NCBI RefSeq assembly: GCF_025965415.1
Contig: NZ_JAOPWY010000167.1
Span: 1-64,000 of the forward strand
Source of the DNA: Nocardioides sp.
GTDB lineage: Bacteria; Actinomycetota; Actinomycetes; Propionibacteriales; Nocardioidaceae
Length of the DNA: 64,000 nucleotides
Reading direction: 5' to 3'
Positions within the stretch are counted from its first letter, which is position 1. Each line of letters opens with the position of its first letter. The translations under genes were made by a program, and so were the position numbers. The notes beneath the pieces are model-generated. The model saw only the letters and a list, made by a program, of their open reading frames with translations, was not told the DNA's origin and did not search any database. Below are positions 25,243-33,434 of the stretch, piece by piece.

Positions 25243-25557
25243 GTGTCGACGATGGCCGCACCACCCCTCTCGGCGAGTGAGAAGCCGACGACCTACTGGT
25301 TCACCGCATGCCAGTTCGTCGTCCGCACGGAGGACGAGGGGTTCACGCGAGAGGCCGCCTCCTTGGCACACGCCAAACAGATGGGAACCACCGTGACAGC
25401 GTGCGGGGCCTACGCCACGAGCTGGCACCGACTGTGGGAGGTGCCGTTCACCAGCAGGGTCAAGAACCCGTGTCCGCGGTGCCTGGAGGTGCTGGCCGAA
25501 ACCGGGCCCGTCGAGCCCACCGGTCGGCGCCCGCGAGGTGGCGCCGACCGCCCGTGA
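25243..25557 (+). CDS. Small protein with a CPRC motif, function unknown
   Basis: 104 residues starting at a GTG with GGAGG 6 bases upstream. The body reads TYWFTACQFVVRTEDEGFTREAASLAHAKQ ... VTACGAYATSWHRLWEVPF ... KNPCPRCLEVLAE. Cys residues in TACQ, TACG and CPRC could bind zinc, and the CPRC..VL ending recalls small zinc-ribbon proteins. The C-terminal 20 residues are Pro/Arg-rich. It follows the flavoprotein gene after about 77 bases, with no promoter seen between. I do not recognise the family. Confidence 0.6.
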   Translation: MSTMAAPPLSASEKPTTYWFTACQFVVRTEDEGFTREAASLAHAKQMGTTVTACGAYATSWHRLWEVPFTSRVKNPCPRCLEVLAETGPVEPTGRRPRGGADRP

Positions 25558-25893
25558 TCGCAGCGCCCCAATCGACGCAACCGGATCGAGGCCGAGATGA
25601 CACTTCAAGGCGACAACCCAACGTGTCATCGCGTCCTCCCCTGGAAGCGTCCAGAAACGACCGGATGGGCGCGAAGGCAAGCACGGGAGGAAGACCCTGA
25701 TGTGGGGACCGACCCGCTGTGGGCCACGACCGCGCGCGAGACAGGGTGGGCACCGGACTGGGAGCCCGCACCGGAGTAGGCCCGCCTGAGGACGAAGACC
25801 GGAGGCTTAGAAGGCCGGAGTGCAGATCGCGCCGAACAGATGCCCCGCCGCGGCGGGGCCGGCAGATCTCTCGTCTTCGCCAGGTGTGCGGGT
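25558..25893. other. Intergenic region with a perfect 18-base palindrome
   Basis: No convincing gene. A short plus-strand frame (25597-25779) lacks a ribosome site and recognisable features. GCCCCGCCGCGGCGGGGC at 25842-25859 is a perfect self-complementary palindrome with no loop, possibly part of a terminator for the upstream unit. Operator copy F follows. Confidence 0.4.
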
Positions 25894-25909
25894 CCGTATG
25901 CATGTATGC
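25894..25909 (-). promoter_or_regulatory. Operator copy F before the DUF1989 gene
   Basis: Minus-strand GCATACATGCATACGG: exact GCATACA half-site and a second overlapping GCATAC. It lies 28 bases before the TTG start of the DUF1989 gene. It is the last copy found and marks the right end of the presumed regulon. Confidence 0.55.
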
Positions 25910-25937
25910 CGATGAACATTGACGACAGGAGATTGCG

Positions 25938-26582
25938 TTGATTCCCACTGAAGCCCTGACTGGCTCGTCCATCGTGTTCGACGAGGTGCTCCCTGCGAAG
26001 CAGGGCACCGCGTTCGAGATGGCCGCGGGCCAAGTGCTGCGCATCGTCGATATCGAGGGCCAGCAAGTGCCGGACCTGCTGTGCCTCAACAGTGCGGACT
26101 ACACCGACAAGTTCTCTCCGCCGAACACGCAGCTGCTCAACCAGACGATCTTCCTCAAGACCGGGCACCACCTGTACTCAACACGGGCCGAGAAGATGAT
26201 GACCATCATCGAGGACACGGTCGGAGTCCACGACGTGATCAGCGGCGGCTGCAGCGCCGCCACCAACGAGTTCCGTTACGGCGTTCGTGGTACGGCCAGT
26301 TGCCGCGGAAACTTCGAGAAGGCGCTCGCTCCCTACGGCGTTCCCGAGGCCGAGATCCCCTACAACTTCAACATCTTCATGAACGTCACGGTGTCGCCAG
26401 AGGGTGCGACCGCGATCGAGGAGTGCCCGAGCAAGCCCGGCGACTACATCGATCTCCTGGCGGACATGGACGTGCTGGTGGCGATCTCGAACTGCCCGCA
26501 GTCGCGCAATCCCTGCAACGGCTGGAACCCGACGGCGCTCCGCCTGATCCTTCACGAGCCGGGGGCACGGGTCGGCGCCTGA
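25938..26582 (+). CDS. DUF1989 / urea-carboxylase-associated family protein
   Basis: 214 residues. Family marks: AAGQVLRIVDIEGQQVPDLLCLN near the start, STRAEKMMTIIEDTVG, YNFNIFMNVTVSPEG, and the C-terminal NCPQSRNPCNGWNPTALR with conserved Cys and Asn residues likely to bind metal. DUF1989 proteins sit next to urea carboxylase/allophanate genes or amine catabolism genes; their chemistry is largely unknown. Starts at TTG with AGGAG 6 bases upstream. There is no urea carboxylase here. The operator upstream ties it to the catabolic island, where it might handle released ammonia or an intermediate. Confidence 0.88.
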   Translation: MIPTEALTGSSIVFDEVLPAKQGTAFEMAAGQVLRIVDIEGQQVPDLLCLNSADYTDKFSPPNTQLLNQTIFLKTGHHLYSTRAEKMMTIIEDTVGVHDVISGGCSAATNEFRYGVRGTASCRGNFEKALAPYGVPEAEIPYNFNIFMNVTVSPEGATAIEECPSKPGDYIDLLADMDVLVAISNCPQSRNPCNGWNPTALRLILHEPGARVGA

Positions 26583-26690
26583 GCGGTCGCGTACGGCGGT
26601 GTAGGCGCGGGCGTGCGAATTGACGAGCGGCTTCTCAGCCAGCTGGGCAACCGTCGGAGGCCGGCCGCGCGGGGCCGATATCTTGACCCC

Positions 26691-27659
26691 GTGCAGGACG
26701 TCCGCGTTGCCCGAAACCTGGTCGGGGCAGTTCTCGTCACGACCTCGGCGGTCGCGTTCGGGTCGATGGCGATTCTCGGGGTCTGGGCACAGGAGGATGG
26801 CGCAGGCACCTGGCCTCTACTGATGCTCCGGTTCGGCATCGCCGCCCTGCTTCTGCTCATCATCGTCCGCGTCCGCCGGATCGAGCTGCCGTCACCGCGC
26901 CGGATCGCGGCGCTCGCCGCCATGGGTGGGATCGGCTACGTCGGTCAGTCGTACTGCTACTTCAGTGCGCTGCAGCACGCCGACGCCAGCACGGTGGCGC
27001 TGCTGCTCTACCTGTATCCCGCACTCGTCGCCGCTCTGGCCGCCGTGTTCCTCCACGAGCGACTCGCACCGTCGACAGTTGCCGCGCTGGTCCTGTCCCT
27101 GGCCGGCACCAGCCTTGTCGTCGGAGCGGGGACCGGGGAGCCCAAGGGGATCGCCCTGGCGGTCGGGGCAGCGTTCATCTACTCGGTCTACATCACCGTT
27201 GGCAGCCGGGTGATCCAGGGCGCCCACCCCCTCGTGGTCGCGCTCACCGTGTGCACGGCCGCCGCGACGGTCTGCGCCACAGCCGTCCTGGCCGGCGCCG
27301 CTCGGGGTCGTGAGATCCAGCTGCCAGAGTCGGCGCCCGGCTGGGTCGCCACTGCAATGATCGCCGTGGTCTGCACGGTCATCGCCATCGTCACCTTCTT
27401 CTCCGGCATGCAGCTGCTGGGACCCACCCGCACCGCCGTCCTCTCGACACTCGAGCCCGTCGTCACCGCGGTACTCGCCGTCACGCTTCTCTCACAGGTC
27501 CTGTCGCCCACGCAGATCGCTGGTGGGGTGCTGGTGATCGCAGCCGTGATCTGGCAGGCCACGCACCGCCATCCCGGCGTGACCTCACCCCGGGGCGGGG
27601 AACGCTCCCTCGCCATGAGCCTCCCCGATCACGGCTCGTGCCAGCAGCAGCGAAAGTAG
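26691..27659 (+). CDS. EamA/DMT-superfamily transporter
   Basis: 322 residues with ten hydrophobic helices in two five-helix EamA repeats (about 8-140 and 152-290). Repeat 2 contains FFSGMQLLGPTRTAVLSTLEPVVTAVLA, a well-conserved stretch in this family. The polar C-terminal tail is dispensable-looking. The GTG at 26691 is preceded by TATCTT exactly 6 bases upstream and no ribosome site, so a leaderless message is likely; an in-frame GTG at 26613 would add only arginine-rich sequence. Substrate unknown; family members export amino acids or metabolites. It has no operator copy, so it probably lies outside the island regulon. Confidence 0.88.
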   Translation: MQDVRVARNLVGAVLVTTSAVAFGSMAILGVWAQEDGAGTWPLLMLRFGIAALLLLIIVRVRRIELPSPRRIAALAAMGGIGYVGQSYCYFSALQHADASTVALLLYLYPALVAALAAVFLHERLAPSTVAALVLSLAGTSLVVGAGTGEPKGIALAVGAAFIYSVYITVGSRVIQGAHPLVVALTVCTAAATVCATAVLAGAARGREIQLPESAPGWVATAMIAVVCTVIAIVTFFSGMQLLGPTRTAVLSTLEPVVTAVLAVTLLSQVLSPTQIAGGVLVIAAVIWQATHRHPGVTSPRGGERSLAMSLPDHGSCQQQRK

Positions 27660-27696
27660 GAAGCGGGAAGTCGGTGACTCCGCCTAGGGTCGTCGC

Positions 27697-29112
27697 GTGC
27701 CCATGGACGAGCTGGACCCGGTCCCTGCGGACCCCGCCGCAGCGCAGGTCGAGGCGCACCTGCCGCCCGGGGTGACCCGCGGCCCGGAGACCCTGCGCGC
27801 GTTCCGGCAGGTGCTCGGCAACACCCTGGTCGCCAACGTCACGTCGAGCTACCTCTGGTTCGCGCTGACCTTCTGGGCCTACCTCGAGACCCGCTCGGTG
27901 ATGGCGACCGCGATCATCGGTGGCGGCTTCATGCTGTTCAGCGCCGTCTTCGGCACCTTCTTCGGCACACTCGTCGACCACCACCGCAAGAAGCACGTGA
28001 TGGTCGTGTCCTCGACCGTCACGCTGGTCACCTACGCGGCCTCGGGTGGCCTGTGGCTGCTCCTCGGCGAGGACCGGCTGGCCGACTGGGGCAGCCCGTG
28101 GGTCTGGCTCTTCGCGGCGGTGATCCTCGTCGGCGGTGTCGTCGAGATCCTGCGCAACATCGCGCTCTCCACGACCGTCACCCTGCTGGTGCCCGAGGAC
28201 GGACGCGACAAGGCCAACGGGCTGGTCGGCACCGTGCAGGGCATCGCCTTCATGATCACCAGCGTGTTCAGCGGCCTCAGCGTCGGCCTGCTCGGCATGG
28301 GCTGGACGCTGGCCGTCGCGATCGCGCTGACGGGGGTGTCCCTGCTCCACCTCGTGCCGATCTCCATCCCCGAGCTCGACCCCGAGGCGGAGGAGGGCGG
28401 CTCCCGCTTCGACGTGCGAGGCGCCGTCGCCGCCATCCGGCTCGTGCCGGGACTGGTGGCGCTCATCCTCTTCTCGACCTTCAACAACCTGGTCAGCGGC
28501 GTCTACATCGCCCTGATGGACCCCTACGGCCTGACGCTGTTCAGCGTCGAGGCCTGGGGCATCGTCCTGGGCGTCACCGGGCTCGGCTTCGTCGTGGGCG
28601 GCGGGCTGGTGGCCAGGTTCGGCCTCGGCGCCAATCCCGTGCGCACCCTCCTGCTGGTCAACCTCGGCATCGCGGTGCTCGGCATGGCCTTCACCCTGCG
28701 CGAGTGGGCGTGGCTCTACGTCGTCGGCATCTTCGCCTTCATGGCGATCATCCCGGCCGCGGAGGCGGCCGAGCAGACGATCCTCCAGCGGGTGGTCCCG
28801 TTCCGCACGCAGGGCCGGGTCTTCGGCTTCGCCCAGAGTGTCGAGCTGGCCGCGAGCCCGATCTCGGCCTTCATGATCGGGCCGATCGCGGAGTTCTGGC
28901 TGATCCCCTACATGGAGTCCGCCGAGGGTCGATCGACGTGGGGCTGGCTGGTCGGCGAGGGCGAGGCGCGCGGCGTCGCCCTGGTCTTCCTGGCCGCGGG
29001 AGCGATCATGCTGGTGACCGTCCTGGTCGCGCTCGCCTCCGCCCCCTACCGTCGCCTCTCAGCTGCGTACGCCGCCGCACCGACGCAGCAGCTCGAGGCC
29101 CAGCCCGGCTGA
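27697..29112 (+). CDS. MFS transporter
   Basis: 471 residues with about 11-12 membrane helices. The N-terminal 40 residues are hydrophilic. The first-loop stretch FFGTLVDHHRKKHVMV is the MFS motif A equivalent (G-x3-D-x-x-R/K). The sequence most resembles macrolide/multidrug-efflux-like MFS_3 proteins. GTG start with TAGGGT 6 bases upstream (27685-27690), a leaderless arrangement. A polar insertion near residues 412-425 (SAEGRSTWGW) is probably an external loop. Confidence 0.88.
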   Translation: MPMDELDPVPADPAAAQVEAHLPPGVTRGPETLRAFRQVLGNTLVANVTSSYLWFALTFWAYLETRSVMATAIIGGGFMLFSAVFGTFFGTLVDHHRKKHVMVVSSTVTLVTYAASGGLWLLLGEDRLADWGSPWVWLFAAVILVGGVVEILRNIALSTTVTLLVPEDGRDKANGLVGTVQGIAFMITSVFSGLSVGLLGMGWTLAVAIALTGVSLLHLVPISIPELDPEAEEGGSRFDVRGAVAAIRLVPGLVALILFSTFNNLVSGVYIALMDPYGLTLFSVEAWGIVLGVTGLGFVVGGGLVARFGLGANPVRTLLLVNLGIAVLGMAFTLREWAWLYVVGIFAFMAIIPAAEAAEQTILQRVVPFRTQGRVFGFAQSVELAASPISAFMIGPIAEFWLIPYMESAEGRSTWGWLVGEGEARGVALVFLAAGAIMLVTVLVALASAPYRRLSAAYAAAPTQQLEAQPG

Positions 29113-29134
29113 CCTCGACGCTCGGTGACCCGGA

Positions 29135-29166
29135 CGACCTGCGACCCGCACGACCTGCGACCCGCA
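29135..29166. repeat. 16-base tandem duplication
   Basis: CGACCTGCGACCCGCA occurs twice in direct succession (29135-29150 and 29151-29166), just after the MFS gene. Probably a replication-slippage scar in a non-coding spacer. Confidence 0.8.
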
Positions 29167-29286
29167 TGGCCGTTTCCCTCATCGAGGGGCTGTTCAACGC
29201 GGGTCCCGCGACCTAGGGTCCGGAGGGCAGGGAGTCGTCGTGGCCGATCCAGCCCGCCTTCCTGCCTCTCGGAAAGGAAGAACCTC

Positions 29287-31731
29287 GTGAGATCCACGAC
29301 CCTCGGGCTGTCCTTGGCCCTGATCACCGGAGCAGGGGCGCTCAGCCTCGCCCCGGCCGTCGCCGCCCCCGCGGCGGACCCCCACGCGGGTGAAGCGCAC
29401 GCGACGAACTCCGACCACGTCCTGCCCAACCCGGAGGCCGAGAAGCAGTCGGCACTGCGCCAGCAGGCCTGGGCCGACGTGCTCAGCGGTGAGGCGTCAC
29501 CGCAGACCATCAACGGCAACAGCGTCCTCAAGCTCGGCAAGAAGCCGGCCGCGCCAACGCGCGGCAACGCGCGCCGCAAGGGCCGGACCACCGAGGACCA
29601 GTACGTCGAGCTCAGCAACGAGCGCACCGACAAGGTCTTCGTGTTCCTCGTCGACTTCGGCAACCAGCGCCACCCCAACTACCCCGACCGGGACACGGCA
29701 CCGGCCATCCCGGGTCCGGTCACCTTCGAGGGACCGGGGTTCAACGAGATCCCGCAGCCCGGTCCCGACGACAACTCGACCCAGTGGCGCAAGAAGTACA
29801 CCAAGAAGTACTACCAGGACCTCTACTTCGGTGACGGCGAGCTCGCCGACTCCCTGAAGAGCTACTACGAGCGCCAGTCCTCGGGTCGCTACAGCGTCGA
29901 GGGCATGGTCACCGACTTCACCACCGTCCCCTACAACGAGGCCCGCTACGGGCGCAGCGACGGCTACCCCTGCGCGAGCAACGTCTGCAGCAACACGTGG
30001 GCGCTGGTCGAGGACGGCATGACCCAGTGGGTCGCCGACCAGAGGGCCGCCGGCAAGACCGACGCCCAGATCAAGCGGATCGTGTCGCAGTACGACATCC
30101 GCGACCGCAACGACTTCGACGGTGACGGCAACTTCGACGAGCCGGACGGCTACATCGACCGGTTCCAGATCATCCACTCGGGTGGCGACCAGGCCGACGG
30201 CGACCCGACCTACGGCGAGGACGCCATCTGGAGCCACCGCTGGAAGGCGTTCCAGGACCGGGTCGGCAGCCAGGGCCCCGCGGGCAACCTCGACGGCGGC
30301 ACGCAGATCGGCAACACCGGCATCTGGGTGGCCGACTACACCGTGCAGCCCGAGAACGGCGGCATCTCGGTGGTGGCCCACGAGTACGGCCACGACCTCG
30401 GCCTGCCCGACCACTACGACACGGCCGCCTCGGGCGACAACCCGGTGAGCTGGTGGACGCTGATGGCGCAGAGCCGCGTCTCCGCCGCGGGTGACCAGGG
30501 CATCGGCACCCGTGCCGCCGACCTGGGCGTCTGGGACAAGCTCCAGCTCGGCTGGCTCGACTACGAGACCGTCGTCGCGGGCCAGGACCGCACCATCGAC
30601 CTCGGCCCCCACGAGTACAACTCCGCCAAGGCGCAAGGTGTGGCCGTCGTCCTCCCGGACAAGCAGGTCAGCACGACCCTGCCGACGCCTCCCGAGGGGA
30701 CCAAGCAGTGGTTCAGCGGCTCCGGCAACAGCTACGCGGCCTCGATGGCGCGCACCGACCTGGCCGTCCCGGCCGGGACGACCACGCTGTCGCTGAAGGC
30801 GGCGTGGAACATCGAGGAGGACTACGACTACGGCTTCTTCGAGGTCCAGTCCCCGGCCGGCACCGGCACGTGGACGCCGATCGACACCGCGTCGATCGAC
30901 CCGGACACCGATGGGGACGCCGACCCCGCCAACGACCCCGTCGCCGAGGCCGGCCTCGACGGCGTGAGCGACGGCTACGTCGACGCGACCTTCGACCTGT
31001 CGGCGTACGCCGGCCAGACCATCGGGTTCCGTGCCCGCTACGTCACCGACGGTGCCGTGCAGGGACAGGACCCCGACCTGGGCTGGTCGGGCCTGCTGGT
31101 GGACGACATCCGCGTCACCAACGGCACGACCACGGTCTTCGCCGACGGCGCCGAGACCTCGCCCAACGGGTGGACCCTCGACGGCTTCCGCTCGGTCGGG
31201 GCGAGCTACGACACGGCCTACGACCAGTTCTACCTGGCCAGCAACCGTGCCTACGTCTCCTACGACAAGTACCTCCAGACCGGTCCCTACAACTTCAGCT
31301 TCGCGGACCGGCCGGACTTCGTGGAGAAGTTCCCCTACCAGGACGGCCTCCTGGTGAACTACTGGGACTCGTCGTACTCCGACAACAACACCAGCCAGCA
31401 CCCCGGTGGCGGCCTGGTGCTCCCGGTCGATGCCAACCCGCAGGCCCACTACAACCTGCAGGGCGTGCCGTGGCGCGGTCGCATCCAGACCTACGACGCA
31501 CCGTTCGGCCTGCAGACGTCCGACTCGTTCTACCTGACGGCCGGCGGACAGCGGAGCTACGTCCGTGGTCGGCCGGCGAACCCGCTGTTCGACGACAGCG
31601 ACCCCAACCGCTACTTCCAGCCGTTCGTCGACGCGGGCCTGCCCCGTGTCGGGGTGAAGGTGGCCGGGGCCGGCGTCTCGATCCGGGTGCTCTCGCAGAG
31701 CGGCACGAGCATGCAGGTCCGGGTGCAGTGA
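29287..31731 (+). CDS. Secreted M6-family metallopeptidase (immune inhibitor A-like)
   Basis: 814 residues. Signal peptide (about 1-27, SLALITGAGALSLAPAVAAPAA), propeptide, and catalytic domain with the zinc site HEYGHDLGLPDHYD (first His at residue 365) and the Met-turn-like WWTLMAQSR. Asp-rich DFDGDGNFDEPDGYID (about 278-293) looks like a calcium site. Two MAM/jelly-roll-like modules with DPDLGWSGLLVDDI follow, as in InhA proteases. GTG start with AGGAAG upstream; TAGGGT at about 29214 is a likely -10 box. Acts outside the cell on proteins; here probably nutritional. Confidence 0.93.
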   Translation: MRSTTLGLSLALITGAGALSLAPAVAAPAADPHAGEAHATNSDHVLPNPEAEKQSALRQQAWADVLSGEASPQTINGNSVLKLGKKPAAPTRGNARRKGRTTEDQYVELSNERTDKVFVFLVDFGNQRHPNYPDRDTAPAIPGPVTFEGPGFNEIPQPGPDDNSTQWRKKYTKKYYQDLYFGDGELADSLKSYYERQSSGRYSVEGMVTDFTTVPYNEARYGRSDGYPCASNVCSNTWALVEDGMTQWVADQRAAGKTDAQIKRIVSQYDIRDRNDFDGDGNFDEPDGYIDRFQIIHSGGDQADGDPTYGEDAIWSHRWKAFQDRVGSQGPAGNLDGGTQIGNTGIWVADYTVQPENGGISVVAHEYGHDLGLPDHYDTAASGDNPVSWWTLMAQSRVSAAGDQGIGTRAADLGVWDKLQLGWLDYETVVAGQDRTIDLGPHEYNSAKAQGVAVVLPDKQVSTTLPTPPEGTKQWFSGSGNSYAASMARTDLAVPAGTTTLSLKAAWNIEEDYDYGFFEVQSPAGTGTWTPIDTASIDPDTDGDADPANDPVAEAGLDGVSDGYVDATFDLSAYAGQTIGFRARYVTDGAVQGQDPDLGWSGLLVDDIRVTNGTTTVFADGAETSPNGWTLDGFRSVGASYDTAYDQFYLASNRAYVSYDKYLQTGPYNFSFADRPDFVEKFPYQDGLLVNYWDSSYSDNNTSQHPGGGLVLPVDANPQAHYNLQGVPWRGRIQTYDAPFGLQTSDSFYLTAGGQRSYVRGRPANPLFDDSDPNRYFQPFVDAGLPRVGVKVAGAGVSIRVLSQSGTSMQVRVQ

Positions 31732-31753
31732 CCCGTCACCGCTGACACACCGC

Positions 31754-31798
31754 ACGACGGCGGGGCCGGGAGCTTGGTGCTCCCGGCCCCGCCGTCGT
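31754..31798. terminator. Bidirectional hairpin between convergent genes
   Basis: Two perfectly complementary 20-base arms around the 5-base loop TTGGT. Lies between the ends of the M6 peptidase and the leftward lipoprotein gene, so it can serve both strands. Confidence 0.85.
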
Positions 31799-31809
31799 CC
31801 GTTCGGGGC

Positions 31810-32205
31810 TCAGGTCACGACGGTGACCCGGCTCGCGCGCACGACCGGGCCACCGCAGCCCAGGGCCGTCAGGTCCGGCGCGCCGGTGACCTGCACGCGG
31901 TCGCCGAGCACGAGCCCGGTCGCCGGCTCGCCGACGATCGTCCAGGTCGTCGCGTTGTCGTCCTCCACCACCACGCAGTCACCGACCTGCACCACCTCGC
32001 CGACGACGCGGAGCTTCTGCAGCCCGTCGCTCGGGGGAGTGGTCGGGGGCGGCGTCGGGGGTGGGGAGGACGTTGTCGGGCTCGACGAGCGCGGGGTGTC
32101 CCCCTCCGGGTCCTCCGCCGTGGTGCTGCCGCCGCCGTCGGCGCAGCCCGCGACGAGCAGGACGAGGACGGCGGTCGTGACGACGGCGGACGCGCGCGGG
32201 TGCAT
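31810..32205 (-). CDS. Small Pro/Thr-rich lipoprotein
   Basis: 131 residues. Signal with lipobox VAGC (Cys at about 21), a Ser/Thr/Pro linker (about 25-60) that would span the cell wall, then a compact beta-rich domain (KLRVVGEVVQVGDCVVVEDDNATTWTIVG ... VLGDRVQVTGAPD ... LGCGGPVVRASRVTVV) with the look of an OB-fold and two cysteines. Function unknown. It lies 38 bases downstream of the hydrolase-lipoprotein gene and probably shares its transcript. Confidence 0.8.
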   Translation of the reverse strand: MHPRASAVVTTAVLVLLVAGCADGGGSTTAEDPEGDTPRSSSPTTSSPPPTPPPTTPPSDGLQKLRVVGEVVQVGDCVVVEDDNATTWTIVGEPATGLVLGDRVQVTGAPDLTALGCGGPVVRASRVTVVT

Positions 32206-32243
32206 GGGGATGGGACGTCGGGCGGGCCCGGGGCGCTCCCGGA

Positions 32244-33347
32244 TCACGCGGGCATGCGGGCCCGCAGGAAGCGCACCGTGCGGTCCATCGCCGCGACGAA
32301 GGTGGGACCGAACGCGTGCCCGTCGTCGTACCACTCCAGGGTCGAGTCGACGCCGGCCGCGGTGAGCGCGCGCTGGCTGGCGCGGGTCCACGGCGGCGGG
32401 CAGGTGTCGTCGAAGCGTCCGTGGACGAGCAGCACCGGCTCGCCGATGTCGCCGAAGGCGGGGCGGGCGGACACCCCGCGCCAGAACTCCGGGTCCTCCC
32501 CCGGCAGGCCGTGCCGTCCCCGGAAGGACGCCCGCAGCTCGGCGAGCGGGGCGTCGGGGCGCTGGAACTGGTCGAAGTTCTCGGCCTCGAGGCTCGACAC
32601 CGACGCCCACCCGACGCCGGCGGCGAAGAGTCCCGGCTCGGCGGCCAGCGCCTTGATCATCACGCCGCCACCCATCGAGCGCCCGAACAGCGCCACCCGG
32701 TCCGGGTCCACCGCGACGTCGCGCGAGCCGCTCAGTGCCCGCGCGGCGGCGATGACGTCCGCGGAGTAGCCGAGGCGCACGGCCTGCTCGACCCGCGGGT
32801 CGTCGCCCGACTCGGCGTGGTTGCGGTAGTCGACGTGGAGTGCGACGTAGCCGCGCTGGGCGAGGAACCCGCGCTCGCGGGTCATGCCCTGGCCGCGGAC
32901 GTAGTGGGCCGGGTCGATGTAGCCGTGGGCGAGCACCACCGCGGGGAACGGTCCACGCCCGGTCGGCACGTTGAGCACGCCGCTGATCCGCAGCGGTGCC
33001 GTGCCCGCGCCGGCGGTCGTCGAGGCGAAGGTGACGTCGTACGACGTGTAGTCGGCCGTGCGCTCGCGCACCGTGCCGAGCCGGAGGCCGCCGCCGGTGA
33101 GGTCCGCCGCGGCCAGGGCGGCCACCGAGATCGGGGGTGGCGCGTCCTCGGTGGGGTCCGCGCTGGGCTCGTCGGTCGGCTCCTGCGACGGTGCGTCCGA
33201 GGGGCTCGCGGACGCGGTCGACGAGGGAGTCGGTGACGGTGCCGAAGGGGCCCGCGTCGGCTCGGGAGGATCGGGCGTCCCCGAGCAGGCAGCGAGCAGG
33301 GGCAGGGTCGCCAGTGCGGCGGCGCCGCGGCGCCAGGAGCCGTCCAT
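32244..33347 (-). CDS. Alpha/beta-hydrolase lipoprotein (S9/DLH-like)
   Basis: 367 residues. Lipobox LAAC (Cys about 21), a Pro/Ser/Thr/Glu linker to about 75, then an alpha/beta-hydrolase domain. Nucleophile elbow GRSMGGG, acid in HGRFDDTCPP, and histidine in YDDGHAFGP complete the triad. The N-terminal beta domain and VLNVPTGRGPFPAVVLAHGY resemble prolyl-oligopeptidase/dienelactone-hydrolase relatives. Anchored at the outer face of the membrane; esterase or peptidase, substrate unknown. CACACT lies 6 bases before the ATG, so probably leaderless. Confidence 0.87.
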   Translation of the reverse strand: MDGSWRRGAAALATLPLLAACSGTPDPPEPTRAPSAPSPTPSSTASASPSDAPSQEPTDEPSADPTEDAPPPISVAALAAADLTGGGLRLGTVRERTADYTSYDVTFASTTAGAGTAPLRISGVLNVPTGRGPFPAVVLAHGYIDPAHYVRGQGMTRERGFLAQRGYVALHVDYRNHAESGDDPRVEQAVRLGYSADVIAAARALSGSRDVAVDPDRVALFGRSMGGGVMIKALAAEPGLFAAGVGWASVSSLEAENFDQFQRPDAPLAELRASFRGRHGLPGEDPEFWRGVSARPAFGDIGEPVLLVHGRFDDTCPPPWTRASQRALTAAGVDSTLEWYDDGHAFGPTFVAAMDRTVRFLRARMPA

Positions 33348-33434
33348 GGATCCAGTGTGCGTGAGTCCTGGTCACAGATCGGCGCGCTCGTTCGTCAGTG
33401 GTGTGGGAACAATGACCGTGGAGAGGGTGGGCCC

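Noticed and set aside
25597-25779. Short plus-strand frame of 60 codons before the DUF1989 gene
   Set aside because: No ribosome site or -10 box, and Trp/Pro/Arg-rich composition like other non-coding frames nearby.
3267-26582. Purine/allantoin catabolism (XDH, PuuE-like and DUF1989 together)
   Set aside because: There is no urate oxidase, hydroxyisourate hydrolase, OHCU decarboxylase, allantoicase or ureide enzyme. The CoA ligase, thioesterase, reductase and TcuA-like genes are left unexplained by that pathway.
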